DNA of 7,386 bases from an uncultured Peptostreptococcaceae bacterium. Lineage in GTDB: Bacteria; Bacillota; Clostridia; Tissierellales; Peptoniphilaceae. Every line of letters begins with the position of its first letter. The first letter of the stretch is position 1. Positions 1 through 5,550 of the stretch are shown piece by piece. Made by a program: the position numbers and the translations under genes. A model generated the notes under the pieces. That model did no database searches and was not told where the DNA came from. It worked only from the letters and a program-made list of their open reading frames with translations. The DNA lies in the NCBI GenBank assembly GCA_945910665.1, contig CAMDZK010000052.1, forward strand, positions 1 to 7,386, in the 5' to 3' direction.

Positions 1-858
1 ACTGCGGTAGAAATTAGTAAAGAAGCGTATGATAAAGCCGACCATGTTGTGATTGCACAAGGAACAACATTCCCAGACGCATTAGCTGCAGGTCCACTTG
101 CAAGTGCACTGGATGCTCCTTTATTACTCACAAACAAAGACTTATTACACCCAGCGACTCTTGCAGAACTTGCTCGACTCGGTGCAACAAAAGTTACAAT
201 CGTCGGTGGCGGAAACACGATTACTGAAGAAGTCGTAGAAAAATTAGAAGATCTTGGATTTACTGTAGATCGCGTAGCAGGATTAAACCGTTACGAAACT
301 GCAGCAGCAATTGCAAAAGAAGTTCAAGCAATTACTGGTAATACGGAAGAAGTCGTCCTTGCCAATGGCGAAGTTGCAGCAGATGCATTAGCAATTGCTT
401 CTTACGCTGGTAGAGAAGGCGCTGGAATCTTGTTAACCAACGGAACAACACTGAGTGATTCAACGAAAGCTCTCGTAGAAAATGCTAAGAAAGTCGTTCT
501 CGCAGGTGGAACAAGCTCGATTTCTAAAGCGTTAGAAGAAGAAATCAAAGCAGAAGATATCGATGTTAAACGCGTAGCAGGTGCAAACCGTTACGAAACA
601 GCCGTTGAAATTGCGAAAGAATTCTTCCCAGAAGCAACCCATGCAGTCATCGCAAGTGGAACTGAGTTCCCAGATGCTCTTGCAGGTTCACAACTCGCAG
701 TACTAGAAGAAGCACCAATCTTACTCGTACAAAAAGGCACATTACCAGCAGTGGTGAAAGAATACATTGCGGATTCATTGATTGAGTCAGTATCCATCTT
801 AGGTGGAGAAAACACAATCGGTAAAGAAGTTCGCGATGCAATCGAAGAAATCAAATAA
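1..858 (+). CDS. Cell wall-binding repeat 2 (CWB2) surface protein, 3' part
   Basis: This is the C-terminal 285 residues of a larger exported protein. The reading frame is open to the window edge, so the start and any signal peptide lie upstream. A GTG at 49 falls inside the repeat and is not the start. Three CWB2 (PF04122-type) repeats are visible, at roughly residues 1-100, 101-200 and 201-285. Hallmarks are FPDALA (in repeats 1 and 3), IVGGGNTI / LAGGTSSI / ILGGENTI, and RVAGLNRYETA / RVAGANRYETA. In known members such as clostridial S-layer and other surface proteins, three tandem CWB2 modules bind anionic wall polymers non-covalently, so this part probably anchors an exported functional domain encoded off-window. 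The DNA repeats as well: the RVAG-NRYET blocks at 271 and 571 are exactly 300 bp apart and nearly identical. A strong terminator follows the TAA. The anchoring role is confident; what the protein does is unknown. Confidence 0.93.
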   Translation, partial: TAVEISKEAYDKADHVVIAQGTTFPDALAAGPLASALDAPLLLTNKDLLHPATLAELARLGATKVTIVGGGNTITEEVVEKLEDLGFTVDRVAGLNRYETAAAIAKEVQAITGNTEEVVLANGEVAADALAIASYAGREGAGILLTNGTTLSDSTKALVENAKKVVLAGGTSSISKALEEEIKAEDIDVKRVAGANRYETAVEIAKEFFPEATHAVIASGTEFPDALAGSQLAVLEEAPILLVQKGTLPAVVKEYIADSLIESVSILGGENTIGKEVRDAIEEIK

Positions 859-874
859 GAAGAGATTCTCTTCA

Positions 875-904
875 AAAAAGGACTCCCGCTGGGGAGTCCT
901 TTTT
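875..904. terminator. Bidirectional intrinsic terminator between convergent genes
   Basis: A 13-bp stem pairs 875-887 (AAAAAGGACTCCC) with 892-904 (GGGAGTCCTTTTT) around a GCTG loop. Flanking A and T runs give a U tail on both strands. It lies 16 bases after the CWB2 stop and overlaps the stop codon of the minus-strand gene ending at 903, so it can end both transcripts. Confidence 0.9.
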
Positions 905-1145
905 ATGCGCTATATTGATATAAAATGTCTTGAATGGCCTTTTTGTATTTGCGATCTCTCGTGACGCGAAGATGGCTTTCTAATGTTTTGGGATTGGTTG
1001 ATGTAGGAATTCTCTTTTTCTCTACATTGTTTTTAATGAGAATGGAGACACGTAAATGATCGCAATGGGTGTGACAGTCCTCGAAATTATGTGGATTGTA
1101 CACAATGTAGGTTCCGTCTCTTCGGGATTTCTTGATTCTTAGCAT
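903..1145 (-). CDS. Small basic protein of unknown function with Cys/His cluster
   Basis: This is an 80-residue protein I do not recognise. It probably is a real gene: a good ribosome binding site (GGAGAG, 7 bases before the ATG at 1145) precedes it, and a bidirectional terminator touches its stop. It is lysine/arginine-rich, has no signal peptide or membrane segment, and is presumably cytosolic. The central stretch HNFEDCHTHCDH (residues 19-30) puts two cysteines (Cys24, Cys28) and four histidines in 12 residues, which could bind a metal, though this is inference. The C-terminal half (TRDRKYKKAIQDIL) is basic and probably helical. It lies 102 bp downstream of the TrmH-like methyltransferase on the same strand. 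There is no clear terminator between them, so cotranscription is possible, though an extended -10 site sits in the gap. Nucleic acid binding would fit its charge but is not shown. Confidence 0.7.
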   Translation of the reverse strand: MLRIKKSRRDGTYIVYNPHNFEDCHTHCDHLRVSILIKNNVEKKRIPTSTNPKTLESHLRVTRDRKYKKAIQDILYQYSA

Positions 1146-1193
1146 GATTCACTCTCCGTTCTTCATTCTAAGGGACAAGGATGTGCCCTTTTT

Positions 1194-1202
1194 ATAATAC
1201 CA
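1194..1202 (-). promoter_or_regulatory. Possible extended -10 promoter element for the 80-aa gene
   Basis: On the minus strand the bases read TGGTATTAT, an extended -10 (TGnTATnAT), about 50 bases before the ATG at 1145. No good -35 hexamer stands 16-18 bp upstream, so the assignment rests on the extended element alone. Confidence 0.35.
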
Positions 1203-1247
1203 AACCAATGTAAAAATGACTTTAAAAGGAAGCTAAGTTTGGATGAT

Positions 1248-2102
1248 TTAAATGATAGACTGATACATGAGCACGGTTGCAGCAATCGCAACGTTGAGAG
1301 AGTCCACCGTTCCTTTCATGGGAATGGCGATGGTGTCGTGTGACACCTCATACCATGGTTTATAAATTCCATACTTTTCGGATCCAACGACTAAGCAAGT
1401 TTTCTCCGGGTAGTCATACTCTGCATAATCGACAGCATGATCTGTATCCGCTAGAACAATCCGTATTCCGTGTTTTTCAAGCCATGGAATGAGTTCTTCC
1501 ACGGGGGCGTCGACGATAGGGACATGAAGGACACTTCCCATAGAAGCACGCACGAGTTTGGGGTGGTTCAAACGGATTTTTCGGTGGGTAAATGCCACCG
1601 CATCAAAGGCGGTGGCATCGGCAGAGCGGAGGATTGTCCCTGCATTTCCTTGAATTTCTATTCCATCTAATACGATCATGCGAAAGTTTTTCTTTGGGGT
1701 GATTTCATCGAGAGTATGAATTTTCATGGGAAATACACAGAGAATACCACCTGCAGAAGCGTCTTCACGAACTGTATCAAATACTTTTTTGGAGACGGCA
1801 TAAAAGCTTTCTGCCTTTTTTTGTAATTCATCGATCAGTTGTTGCGCTTGGGCAGTGTGAATATATTCTGGGCAAACGAGCAAGATGCGTGGGGTAATCC
1901 CAACGCGAAGAAGCTGTTCGCCCCCCCAAATTCCTTCAATCGGACAGAGCTTATCTGGATTGGCTTTTGTATTTTTATAGAGATGGCGGATCGTTTGAAT
2001 CGCTCCATGAGATTTTCCAATAAACTGCAAATGGGGATAGCGTTTCTCAAACAATGCATAGGCATCCTCTTGCTCCATTTTTGATAAATCGACAAAGGAC
2101 AT
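1248..2102 (-). CDS. TrmH/SpoU-family RNA 2'-O-ribose methyltransferase
   Basis: This 284-residue SPOUT-class enzyme is predicted to transfer a methyl group from S-adenosylmethionine to a ribose 2'-OH in tRNA or rRNA. The family's three C-terminal knot motifs are all present. Motif 1 is GNAGTILRSADA (152-163, with Asn153 and catalytic-type Arg159). Motif 2 is VVGSEKYGI (238-246, with Glu242). Motif 3 is IPMKGTVDSLNVAIA (260-274). Residues 1 to about 135 form an N-terminal part, probably the substrate-recognition region. The start is taken at ATG 2102 because AAAGGAGGGA stands just upstream. A longer reading from ATG 2150 has no binding site and would run through a promoter-like sequence. Length and motifs fit a functional enzyme. 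Which RNA base it modifies cannot be told from sequence, so no gene symbol is given. It is transcribed divergently from the flavodiiron gene. Confidence 0.9.
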   Translation of the reverse strand: MSFVDLSKMEQEDAYALFEKRYPHLQFIGKSHGAIQTIRHLYKNTKANPDKLCPIEGIWGGEQLLRVGITPRILLVCPEYIHTAQAQQLIDELQKKAESFYAVSKKVFDTVREDASAGGILCVFPMKIHTLDEITPKKNFRMIVLDGIEIQGNAGTILRSADATAFDAVAFTHRKIRLNHPKLVRASMGSVLHVPIVDAPVEELIPWLEKHGIRIVLADTDHAVDYAEYDYPEKTCLVVGSEKYGIYKPWYEVSHDTIAIPMKGTVDSLNVAIAATVLMYQSII

Positions 2103-2116
2103 AACATCCCTCCTTT

Positions 2117-2145
2117 GTTCTAGGATAGCATAAAAGTCCGCGTTG
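2117..2145 (-). promoter_or_regulatory. Candidate promoter for the TrmH-like gene
   Basis: Read on the minus strand there is ATGACC (-35, 4 of 6 to TTGACA), a 17-base spacer, then TATCCT (-10, 4 of 6 to TATAAT), ending about 14 bases before the AAAGGAGGGA ribosome binding site. The exact 17-bp spacing and position support it; the hexamers are weak. Confidence 0.4.
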
Positions 2146-2194
2146 GTCATCCAGTGAAAAACACGGTTTACAGATTGAATTTCGACCGTTTTGC

Positions 2195-2222
2195 TTGTAA
2201 TTTCTCAAATAAAAGGTACAAT
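2195..2222 (+). promoter_or_regulatory. Candidate promoter for the flavodiiron gene
   Basis: TTGTAA (2195-2200) and TACAAT (2217-2222, 5 of 6 to the -10 consensus) are separated by 16 bases. They lie 22 bases before the ATG at 2245, leaving a very short leader that contains AAGGAGG at 2232-2238. No obvious operator palindrome is seen around it. Confidence 0.55.
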
Positions 2223-2244
2223 GAAAGAGAGAAGGAGGCTTGTT

Positions 2245-3447
2245 ATGAACACTTTATCTGTTAAAATTAACGACTCATTACACTATATTGGTGTGAATGA
2301 CCGTGAAACGCAATTATTTGAAAATTTATGGCCTTTAGAGCATGGGGTATCCTACAACTCATACCTTATGACTGGAGAAAAAAATGCACTGTTAGATACG
2401 GTAAAAATTACCAAAGTCGATAGCTTTATCGAAAAAGTACGCGAAGTATTAGGGGATCGTCCATTGGATTATCTGATCGTCCATCATATGGAACCAGATC
2501 ATTCTGGATCCATTCGCACAGTGATTGACCATTATCCCGATGTCACCATTGTAGGGAACAAGAAAACCGCAGAATTTTTAAATAACTTCTATGGAATCAC
2601 AGAAAACATCCAAGTTGTCGCTGACGGCGAGAGCCTAGATTTAGGTGATCATAAACTCACCTTCTACACGACACCTATGGTACACTGGCCAGAGTCTATG
2701 GTGAGCTTTGAGGAAAATACAGGAACCTTGTTCTCCCAAGATGCCTTTGGTGGTTTTGGCGCATTAAATGGACCAATTTTTGATGACGAAATCAACTGGG
2801 AATTCTATGCAGAAGAAACGATTCGTTACTTTGCCAATATTGTCGGTAAATTCTCTAAACAAGTGCAAGCAGCACTCAAAAAATTGGGTGGACTCGATAT
2901 CAAGATGATTTGTCCCGTCCACGGTCCTATATGGCGTGAAAATCCTGGAATTATCGTAGATATGTACGATAAATTAAGCCGCTATGAATCCGAAGAAGGG
3001 GTCGTCATCGTCTACGGATCGATGTATGGAAATACGGAAGTTATGGCAGAAACAATCGCTCGTGGACTTGCTGAAGAAGGTATTAAAAACATTAAAATTT
3101 TCGATGTCTCCAAAACGCATAACTCCCACATTATGAAAGAAATTTGGAAGTATCGCGGACTCATTTTAGGTTCTTGTACCTACAATAATTACTTGTTCCC
3201 TGAAATGGCGAATCTTCTGAGTGTAATCAAAATGAATAAGTTACAAAACCACATTTTAGGAATGTTTGGTTCCTATAGTTGGTCTGGTGGAGCGTTAAAA
3301 GCGCTGAAAGAATTTGGCGAAAACTGCGAATACGACGTCATTGAAGAAACCGTTGAAGCAAAAGGCGCACCAACGAAAGAAGATTTAGAAAAATGCCATG
3401 AAATCGCCGTGCAAATGGCCAATAAACTGAAAGCATTACGTGATTAA
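2245..3447 (+). CDS. fprA: A-type flavodiiron protein (FprA family)
   Basis: This is a 400-residue soluble cytosolic enzyme that, in characterised relatives, reduces O2 to water and/or NO to N2O, protecting anaerobes from oxidative or nitrosative stress. Residues 1 to about 250 are a metallo-beta-lactamase-like domain with every expected di-iron ligand: His81-x-Glu83-x-Asp85-His86 (HHMEPDHSG), His147 (VHWPES), Asp166 (SQDAFGG) and His226 (CPVHGPIW). Residues about 252-395 are a flavodoxin domain that binds FMN; the phosphate loop is GSMYGNTE (258-265). Length and ligand spacing match the family. There is no fused rubredoxin or flavin reductase, and no rubredoxin gene beside it, so the electron donor must be encoded elsewhere. 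The start is set by AAGGAGG six bases before ATG 2245. It forms a unit with the 160-aa gene that begins one base after its stop. O2 versus NO preference cannot be read from the sequence. Confidence 0.96.
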   Translation: MNTLSVKINDSLHYIGVNDRETQLFENLWPLEHGVSYNSYLMTGEKNALLDTVKITKVDSFIEKVREVLGDRPLDYLIVHHMEPDHSGSIRTVIDHYPDVTIVGNKKTAEFLNNFYGITENIQVVADGESLDLGDHKLTFYTTPMVHWPESMVSFEENTGTLFSQDAFGGFGALNGPIFDDEINWEFYAEETIRYFANIVGKFSKQVQAALKKLGGLDIKMICPVHGPIWRENPGIIVDMYDKLSRYESEEGVVIVYGSMYGNTEVMAETIARGLAEEGIKNIKIFDVSKTHNSHIMKEIWKYRGLILGSCTYNNYLFPEMANLLSVIKMNKLQNHILGMFGSYSWSGGALKALKEFGENCEYDVIEETVEAKGAPTKEDLEKCHEIAVQMANKLKALRD

Positions 3448-3448
3448 T

Positions 3449-3931
3449 ATGGAAAAAATTTCCATTGGTACGATGGAATGGACGAAATGGGAGCGCTATG
3501 GATCAAACAAAGTGCTCCTTTGTTCTTTTCCAGCAGACGTAGGTTTACTCGAAAGGCTCTCCGAATATTTCACTATCTATTATACGGAAGACCCCATGCA
3601 AGCCTCCGATGTACCCGCGTGGAATGCTTACCATGATGGTGCCTATGGCTTGCTGCTTGACGCAGAGCAGGTAAAAGCACTTTATGAACAAATTCAAGGA
3701 GATCCAAGGGTTGAGTATATTATCGGGGTCGGTGGTACGACACAAGATGCTCCAGCAGTACAAGAAACTCCGCTTGGTTGGATTACAGGGGACGTGGAAG
3801 AAAAAGCCGAAGACGACGATGTGTATTATTATGAGATAAAAAAATCTGGCGCTAAGCCTCAAGAGGACAATCCCGTGTTGTTCTTGATGGCCGTGCGCCA
3901 GTGTGTGTATCGAATCGTAGAGAGACAGTAA
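3449..3931 (+). CDS. Acidic protein of unknown function, coupled to the flavodiiron gene
   Basis: This 160-residue protein belongs to no family I recognise. It has no signal peptide or membrane segment, so it is probably cytosolic. The first ~95 residues alternate hydrophobic strands and helices (KVLLCSF, YGLLLDAEQVKALYEQI, VEYIIGVGGT), suggesting a small alpha/beta domain. Residues ~110-140 are acidic and probably flexible (VEEKAEDDDVYYYEIKK), and a hydrophobic helix ends the chain (NPVLFLMAVRQCVYRIVERQ). There are only two cysteines (25 and 152), so it is not a rubredoxin or iron-sulfur protein. ATG 3449 follows the flavodiiron TAA by one base and lacks a clear ribosome binding site, which points to translational coupling. 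An in-frame GTG at 3440 overlaps the upstream gene and also lacks a site. Its position implies a role tied to the flavodiiron enzyme, as partner or regulator, but this is inference. Confidence 0.8.
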   Translation: MEKISIGTMEWTKWERYGSNKVLLCSFPADVGLLERLSEYFTIYYTEDPMQASDVPAWNAYHDGAYGLLLDAEQVKALYEQIQGDPRVEYIIGVGGTTQDAPAVQETPLGWITGDVEEKAEDDDVYYYEIKKSGAKPQEDNPVLFLMAVRQCVYRIVERQ

Positions 3932-3947
3932 AATGCTGTCTCTTTTT
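3921..3947 (+). terminator. Intrinsic terminator of the flavodiiron operon, stop codon in loop
   Basis: AGAGACAG (3921-3928) pairs with CTGTCTCT (3936-3943), and the T run extends to 3947. The seven-base loop (3929-3935) begins with the TAA stop of the 160-aa gene, so the left arm of the stem is coding sequence. Confidence 0.88.
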
Positions 3948-4070
3948 GATTGGGGTCCCATGCGAAAATTGCCATGTCCGTAGGACGATTCATGGAATGA
4001 TTTTCAATGTCGAATAGAAACACAAAGAAATCAAATACAAAGGATGAATCATTTATTCAAAAGGAAGAAT
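3948..4070. other. A-rich spacer with one nested hairpin and GAATCAT repeats
   Basis: This is the first part of a 349-bp gene-free gap. A nested hairpin at 3972-3995 has CCATG...CATGG outside and GTCC-GTA-GGAC inside. After it comes A-rich DNA with two direct copies of GAATCAT (4046-4052 and 4067-4073). No credible open reading frame, ribosome binding site or promoter was found. The GTA-loop mini-hairpin resembles in size those further right and may be an outlying member of the same array. Confidence 0.45.
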
Positions 4071-4077
4071 CATGAAT

Positions 4078-4167
4078 TGCCCAGCACTCAACCTACTTTA
4101 GATCATCAACTCTACTAAAATGAATACACATGCATAGATTACAAATATCAGGGTTGAGTGCTGGGCA
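4078..4167. repeat. Perfect 16-bp inverted repeat with 58-nt spacer
   Basis: TGCCCAGCACTCAACC (4078-4093) is exactly complementary to GGTTGAGTGCTGGGCA (4152-4167). The 58-base spacer is A+T-rich and has no terminator T run after the right arm, so this is not an ordinary terminator. Both arms carry the same neighbours: TGAAT precedes the left arm (4073-4077) and follows the right arm (4168-4172). It heads the hairpin array described next. Confidence 0.85.
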
Positions 4168-4172
4168 TGAAT

Positions 4173-4224
4173 TGAGACTTCGTCTCATGCATTGTGCTTC
4201 GCACATGATTTGCCCTTACGGGCA
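4173..4224. repeat. Array of three mini-hairpins with conserved linkers
   Basis: Three stem-loops follow each other: TGAGAC-TTC-GTCTCA (4173-4187), TGTGC-TTC-GCACA (4193-4205) and TGCCC-TTAC-GGGCA (4211-4224). Linkers are TGCAT (4188-4192) and TGATT (4206-4210), with TGAAT before the first and TGAAG after the last. The stems differ in sequence yet pair perfectly, and each begins TG and ends CA. Two have the same TTC loop. Lacking U tails, they are not terminators. They stand about 55 bases upstream of the DUF937 gene's ribosome binding site and could form a structured leader RNA or a mobile-element-type DNA fold. Confidence 0.8.
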
Positions 4225-4296
4225 TGAAGAATGAAAAGAAAGAAACTTTTCTTTACTGGGTATATATACAGCAACTCTCAGAAAGGAGAACAAACG

Positions 4297-4965
4297 ATGC
4301 AAGATTTATTTAAACAATTACAAGATAGTGGACAATTAGAAGCCGTTGCACAAAAAGCTGGGGTTTCAGTGGAAGAATTACAACGCGTAATGGCGGTTGG
4401 TATACCTACAGTGACAACACAATTAGAAAGAAATGCAGAAGATGAAGCGGGGGCAGAAGCTCTTGGTCGCGCATTAGAGGACCACGAAAATGACAACCCC
4501 TATGAACCTGTAGGCTTCCTTGATCAATTCTTGGGCGGTGGAGAAGGTGAGCGTATGGTCGACCATATCTTCCCGAATAACCGTAGCCAAGTTGAAGACC
4601 AAATGGCACAAAAAACGGGGCTCGACAATGATAAAATCCGTAGAATTTTAAGCATTGTAGCACCCCTCGTACTCGCGCATATGGCGAGCAAATGGTCAAA
4701 AAATAAAAGGCAACAACAAGTAGATCCACAAACCCGTGAAATTCCAAACCAACGCGGAAACTCACCCATTCAAATGCCAGACCTTCGTACAGGCAACCGT
4801 GCCGATCGCGTTCGTGAAGTGACACGCCAATCTCGTGAAGAAACAGAAGCCCAAACGGGTGGTTCTCTCTTTGACATGGCAAAAGATATTTTACAACCAG
4901 GCTCTGGACGTCAGGACGGTGGAATATTAGGCGATTTATTGGGCGGAATTTTCGGGAAAAGATAA
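4297..4965 (+). CDS. DUF937 domain protein
   Basis: This 222-residue protein resembles the DUF937 family (PF06078; related to YidB-like proteins), whose biochemical role is not established. An N-terminal helical part (residues 1-65: MQDLFKQLQDSGQLEAVAQK, then VSVEELQRVMAVGIP) leads to a Gly-rich turn (LDQFLGGGEGERMVDHIF, 75-92). A predicted helical pair follows (about 94-135, with KIRRILSIVAPLVLAHMA hydrophobic). A polar Gln/Arg-rich linker occupies 136-188, and the tail GGILGDLLGGIFGKR is the Gly/Leu signature typical of the family's C terminus. There is no signal peptide. The start at ATG 4297 is set by GAAAGGAGAA about 6 bases upstream. An in-frame ATG at 4231 would add 22 residues but has no binding site and lies beside the hairpin array. 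The last 30 bp overlap the convergent acetyltransferase gene. No convincing promoter was found, although TATATA at 4261 is a possible -10. Confidence 0.85.
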   Translation: MQDLFKQLQDSGQLEAVAQKAGVSVEELQRVMAVGIPTVTTQLERNAEDEAGAEALGRALEDHENDNPYEPVGFLDQFLGGGEGERMVDHIFPNNRSQVEDQMAQKTGLDNDKIRRILSIVAPLVLAHMASKWSKNKRQQQVDPQTREIPNQRGNSPIQMPDLRTGNRADRVREVTRQSREETEAQTGGSLFDMAKDILQPGSGRQDGGILGDLLGGIFGKR

Positions 4966-5388
4966 CACTTTTCGCATGGTTCTATGGAGTATTCCAACTT
5001 CTTCGTACACATCAGAAATGATTTCGTAGTCTAAAGCTAAATAAAAGTCGATGGCATACTGCCTCGCATGTAAAAAGATGGCGGAGAATCCTTGATTCTT
5101 CGCCCATTTTTCTGCCTCCATGACGAGTTGGCGTCCAACACCATGGCGCTGAAGTGCAGGATCGACCGCGACTTGACGCATTTGCACTTCCTGATTGGCG
5201 TGGGGTTTCATAATGAGTACACCGACGATTTCGTCACCTTCAAAGGCGGCAAAATGCGTTTGCCAGTCATCGTCTTGTGTATCGATGGATGTTAAAGAAA
5301 GGCCGAGTGGTTTTCGCAACCATGCTTCTCGTTTTTCCACGGATTGTTCATATTCTTTTGATTGAAATGGGATGCTTCGAATTTTCAT
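4936..5388 (-). CDS. GNAT-family N-acetyltransferase (ElaA/YjcF-like)
   Basis: A 150-residue single-domain acetyltransferase predicted to move an acetyl group from acetyl-CoA to an amine on a small molecule or protein. The GNAT core is clear. Strand 4 reads VQMRQVAVDP (68-77), and the pyrophosphate-binding loop QRHGVG (80-85) is followed by helix RQLVMEAEKWAKNQG. Next comes FSAIFLHARQYAIDFYLALDYEI, and EVYEE-type VYEEVGILH (127-135). The LHARQ...FY...VYEE.GI.H pattern resembles Escherichia coli ElaA and Bacillus YjcF; their substrates are unknown. The start is placed at ATG 5388, preceded by AAAGAGGTG. A longer reading from 5439 has no such site. Length fits the family. It is convergent with the DUF937 gene, overlapping its 3' end by 30 bp with no terminator between them, so the two transcripts can be mutually antisense at their ends. 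Confidence 0.9.
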   Translation of the reverse strand: MKIRSIPFQSKEYEQSVEKREAWLRKPLGLSLTSIDTQDDDWQTHFAAFEGDEIVGVLIMKPHANQEVQMRQVAVDPALQRHGVGRQLVMEAEKWAKNQGFSAIFLHARQYAIDFYLALDYEIISDVYEEVGILHRTMRKVLSFPENSAQ

Positions 5389-5407
5389 ACATACACCTCT
5401 TTGTAGT

Positions 5408-5416
5408 ATAGTATCA
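5408..5416 (-). promoter_or_regulatory. Possible extended -10 promoter element for the acetyltransferase
   Basis: The minus strand reads TGATACTAT followed by ACT, giving an extended -10 (TGnTACTAT) about 20 bases before the ATG at 5388. A TTGTAC upstream is too far (20 bp or more) to be a standard -35. Confidence 0.4.
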
Positions 5417-5431
5417 GAATCTAAAAAAATT

Positions 5432-5452
5432 TGGTACAATAGAGGTACAATA
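5432..5452 (+). promoter_or_regulatory. Possible extended -10 promoter with duplicated GGTACAATA
   Basis: TGGTACAAT (5432-5440) is an extended -10 (TGnTACAAT). GGTACAATA occurs twice, at 5433-5441 and 5444-5452, exactly 11 bp apart, about one helical turn. No good -35 is present. It points rightward into the terminator at 5480-5512 and then the acyl carrier protein gene. The repeat might instead be a protein-binding site. Confidence 0.4.
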
Positions 5453-5479
5453 ATTGGGCATCAGATGTTCTTTTCACAA

Positions 5480-5512
5480 AAAAAAGAGCTGATGTGGGGT
5501 CAGCTCTTTTTT
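5480..5512. terminator. Strong intrinsic terminator / possible attenuator ahead of acpP
   Basis: AAAAAAGAGCTGA (5480-5492) pairs perfectly with TCAGCTCTTTTTT (5500-5512) around a TGTGGGG loop: a 13-bp stem with a U tail. No coding gene ends just before it on the plus strand. It therefore either ends a short RNA of about 65 bases starting near 5447, or acts as an attenuator for the downstream ACP gene. CATCAG at 5459-5464 could pair with CTGATG at 5489-5494 and block the terminator stem, but a six-base match is weak evidence. Confidence 0.8.
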
Positions 5513-5550
5513 GTTTATGGTCATTTGAACAAGGAGGATGATCCATAAAC
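5513..5550 (+). promoter_or_regulatory. Hairpin with Shine-Dalgarno sequence in its loop
   Basis: GTTTATGG (5513-5520) pairs with CCATAAAC (5543-5550). After a single bulged T, TCAT (5521-5524) pairs with ATGA (5538-5541). The 13-base loop (5525-5537) ends with AAGGAGG, a perfect Shine-Dalgarno. An ATG follows directly at 5551, but it is 13 bases from GGAGG, longer than optimal. The arrangement could control translation or bind an RNA-binding protein; no known riboswitch class was recognised. Confidence 0.5.

Noticed and set aside
1170..1191. Terminator on the plus strand (AAGGGACA...TGTGCCCTT then T's)
   Set aside because: The stem needs a bulge, no plus-strand gene ends there, and it lies in the likely leader of the minus-strand 80-aa gene.
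1193..1198. Plus-strand TATAAT as a promoter
   Set aside because: No -35 at suitable spacing and no plus-strand gene follows; it is the reverse side of the minus-strand -10 candidate in an A+T-rich gap.
2103..2150. Longer N terminus of the TrmH-like protein from ATG 2150
   Set aside because: No ribosome binding site precedes 2150, the segment contains a promoter-like sequence, and AAAGGAGGGA sits just before ATG 2102.
2191..2244. Upstream in-frame start of the flavodiiron protein
   Set aside because: The extra 18 codons cover the promoter and ribosome binding site; ATG 2245 has AAGGAGG at good spacing and matches the usual family N terminus.
4071..4226. CRISPR array
   Set aside because: There are no direct repeats of 20-40 bases with unique spacers; the repeated units are short linkers between differing hairpins, and no cas genes are near.
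4071..4226. Integron attC site or IS200/IS605-type end
   Set aside because: No core sites, integrase or transposase are visible. The TTAC in one loop is too short to count. It remains a comparison to test, not a call.
4406..4882. 158-codon minus-strand reading frame across the DUF937 gene
   Set aside because: It lies antisense to a gene with a clear family signature and ribosome binding site; its composition (many Leu, His, Cys, Phe) is typical of a shadow frame.
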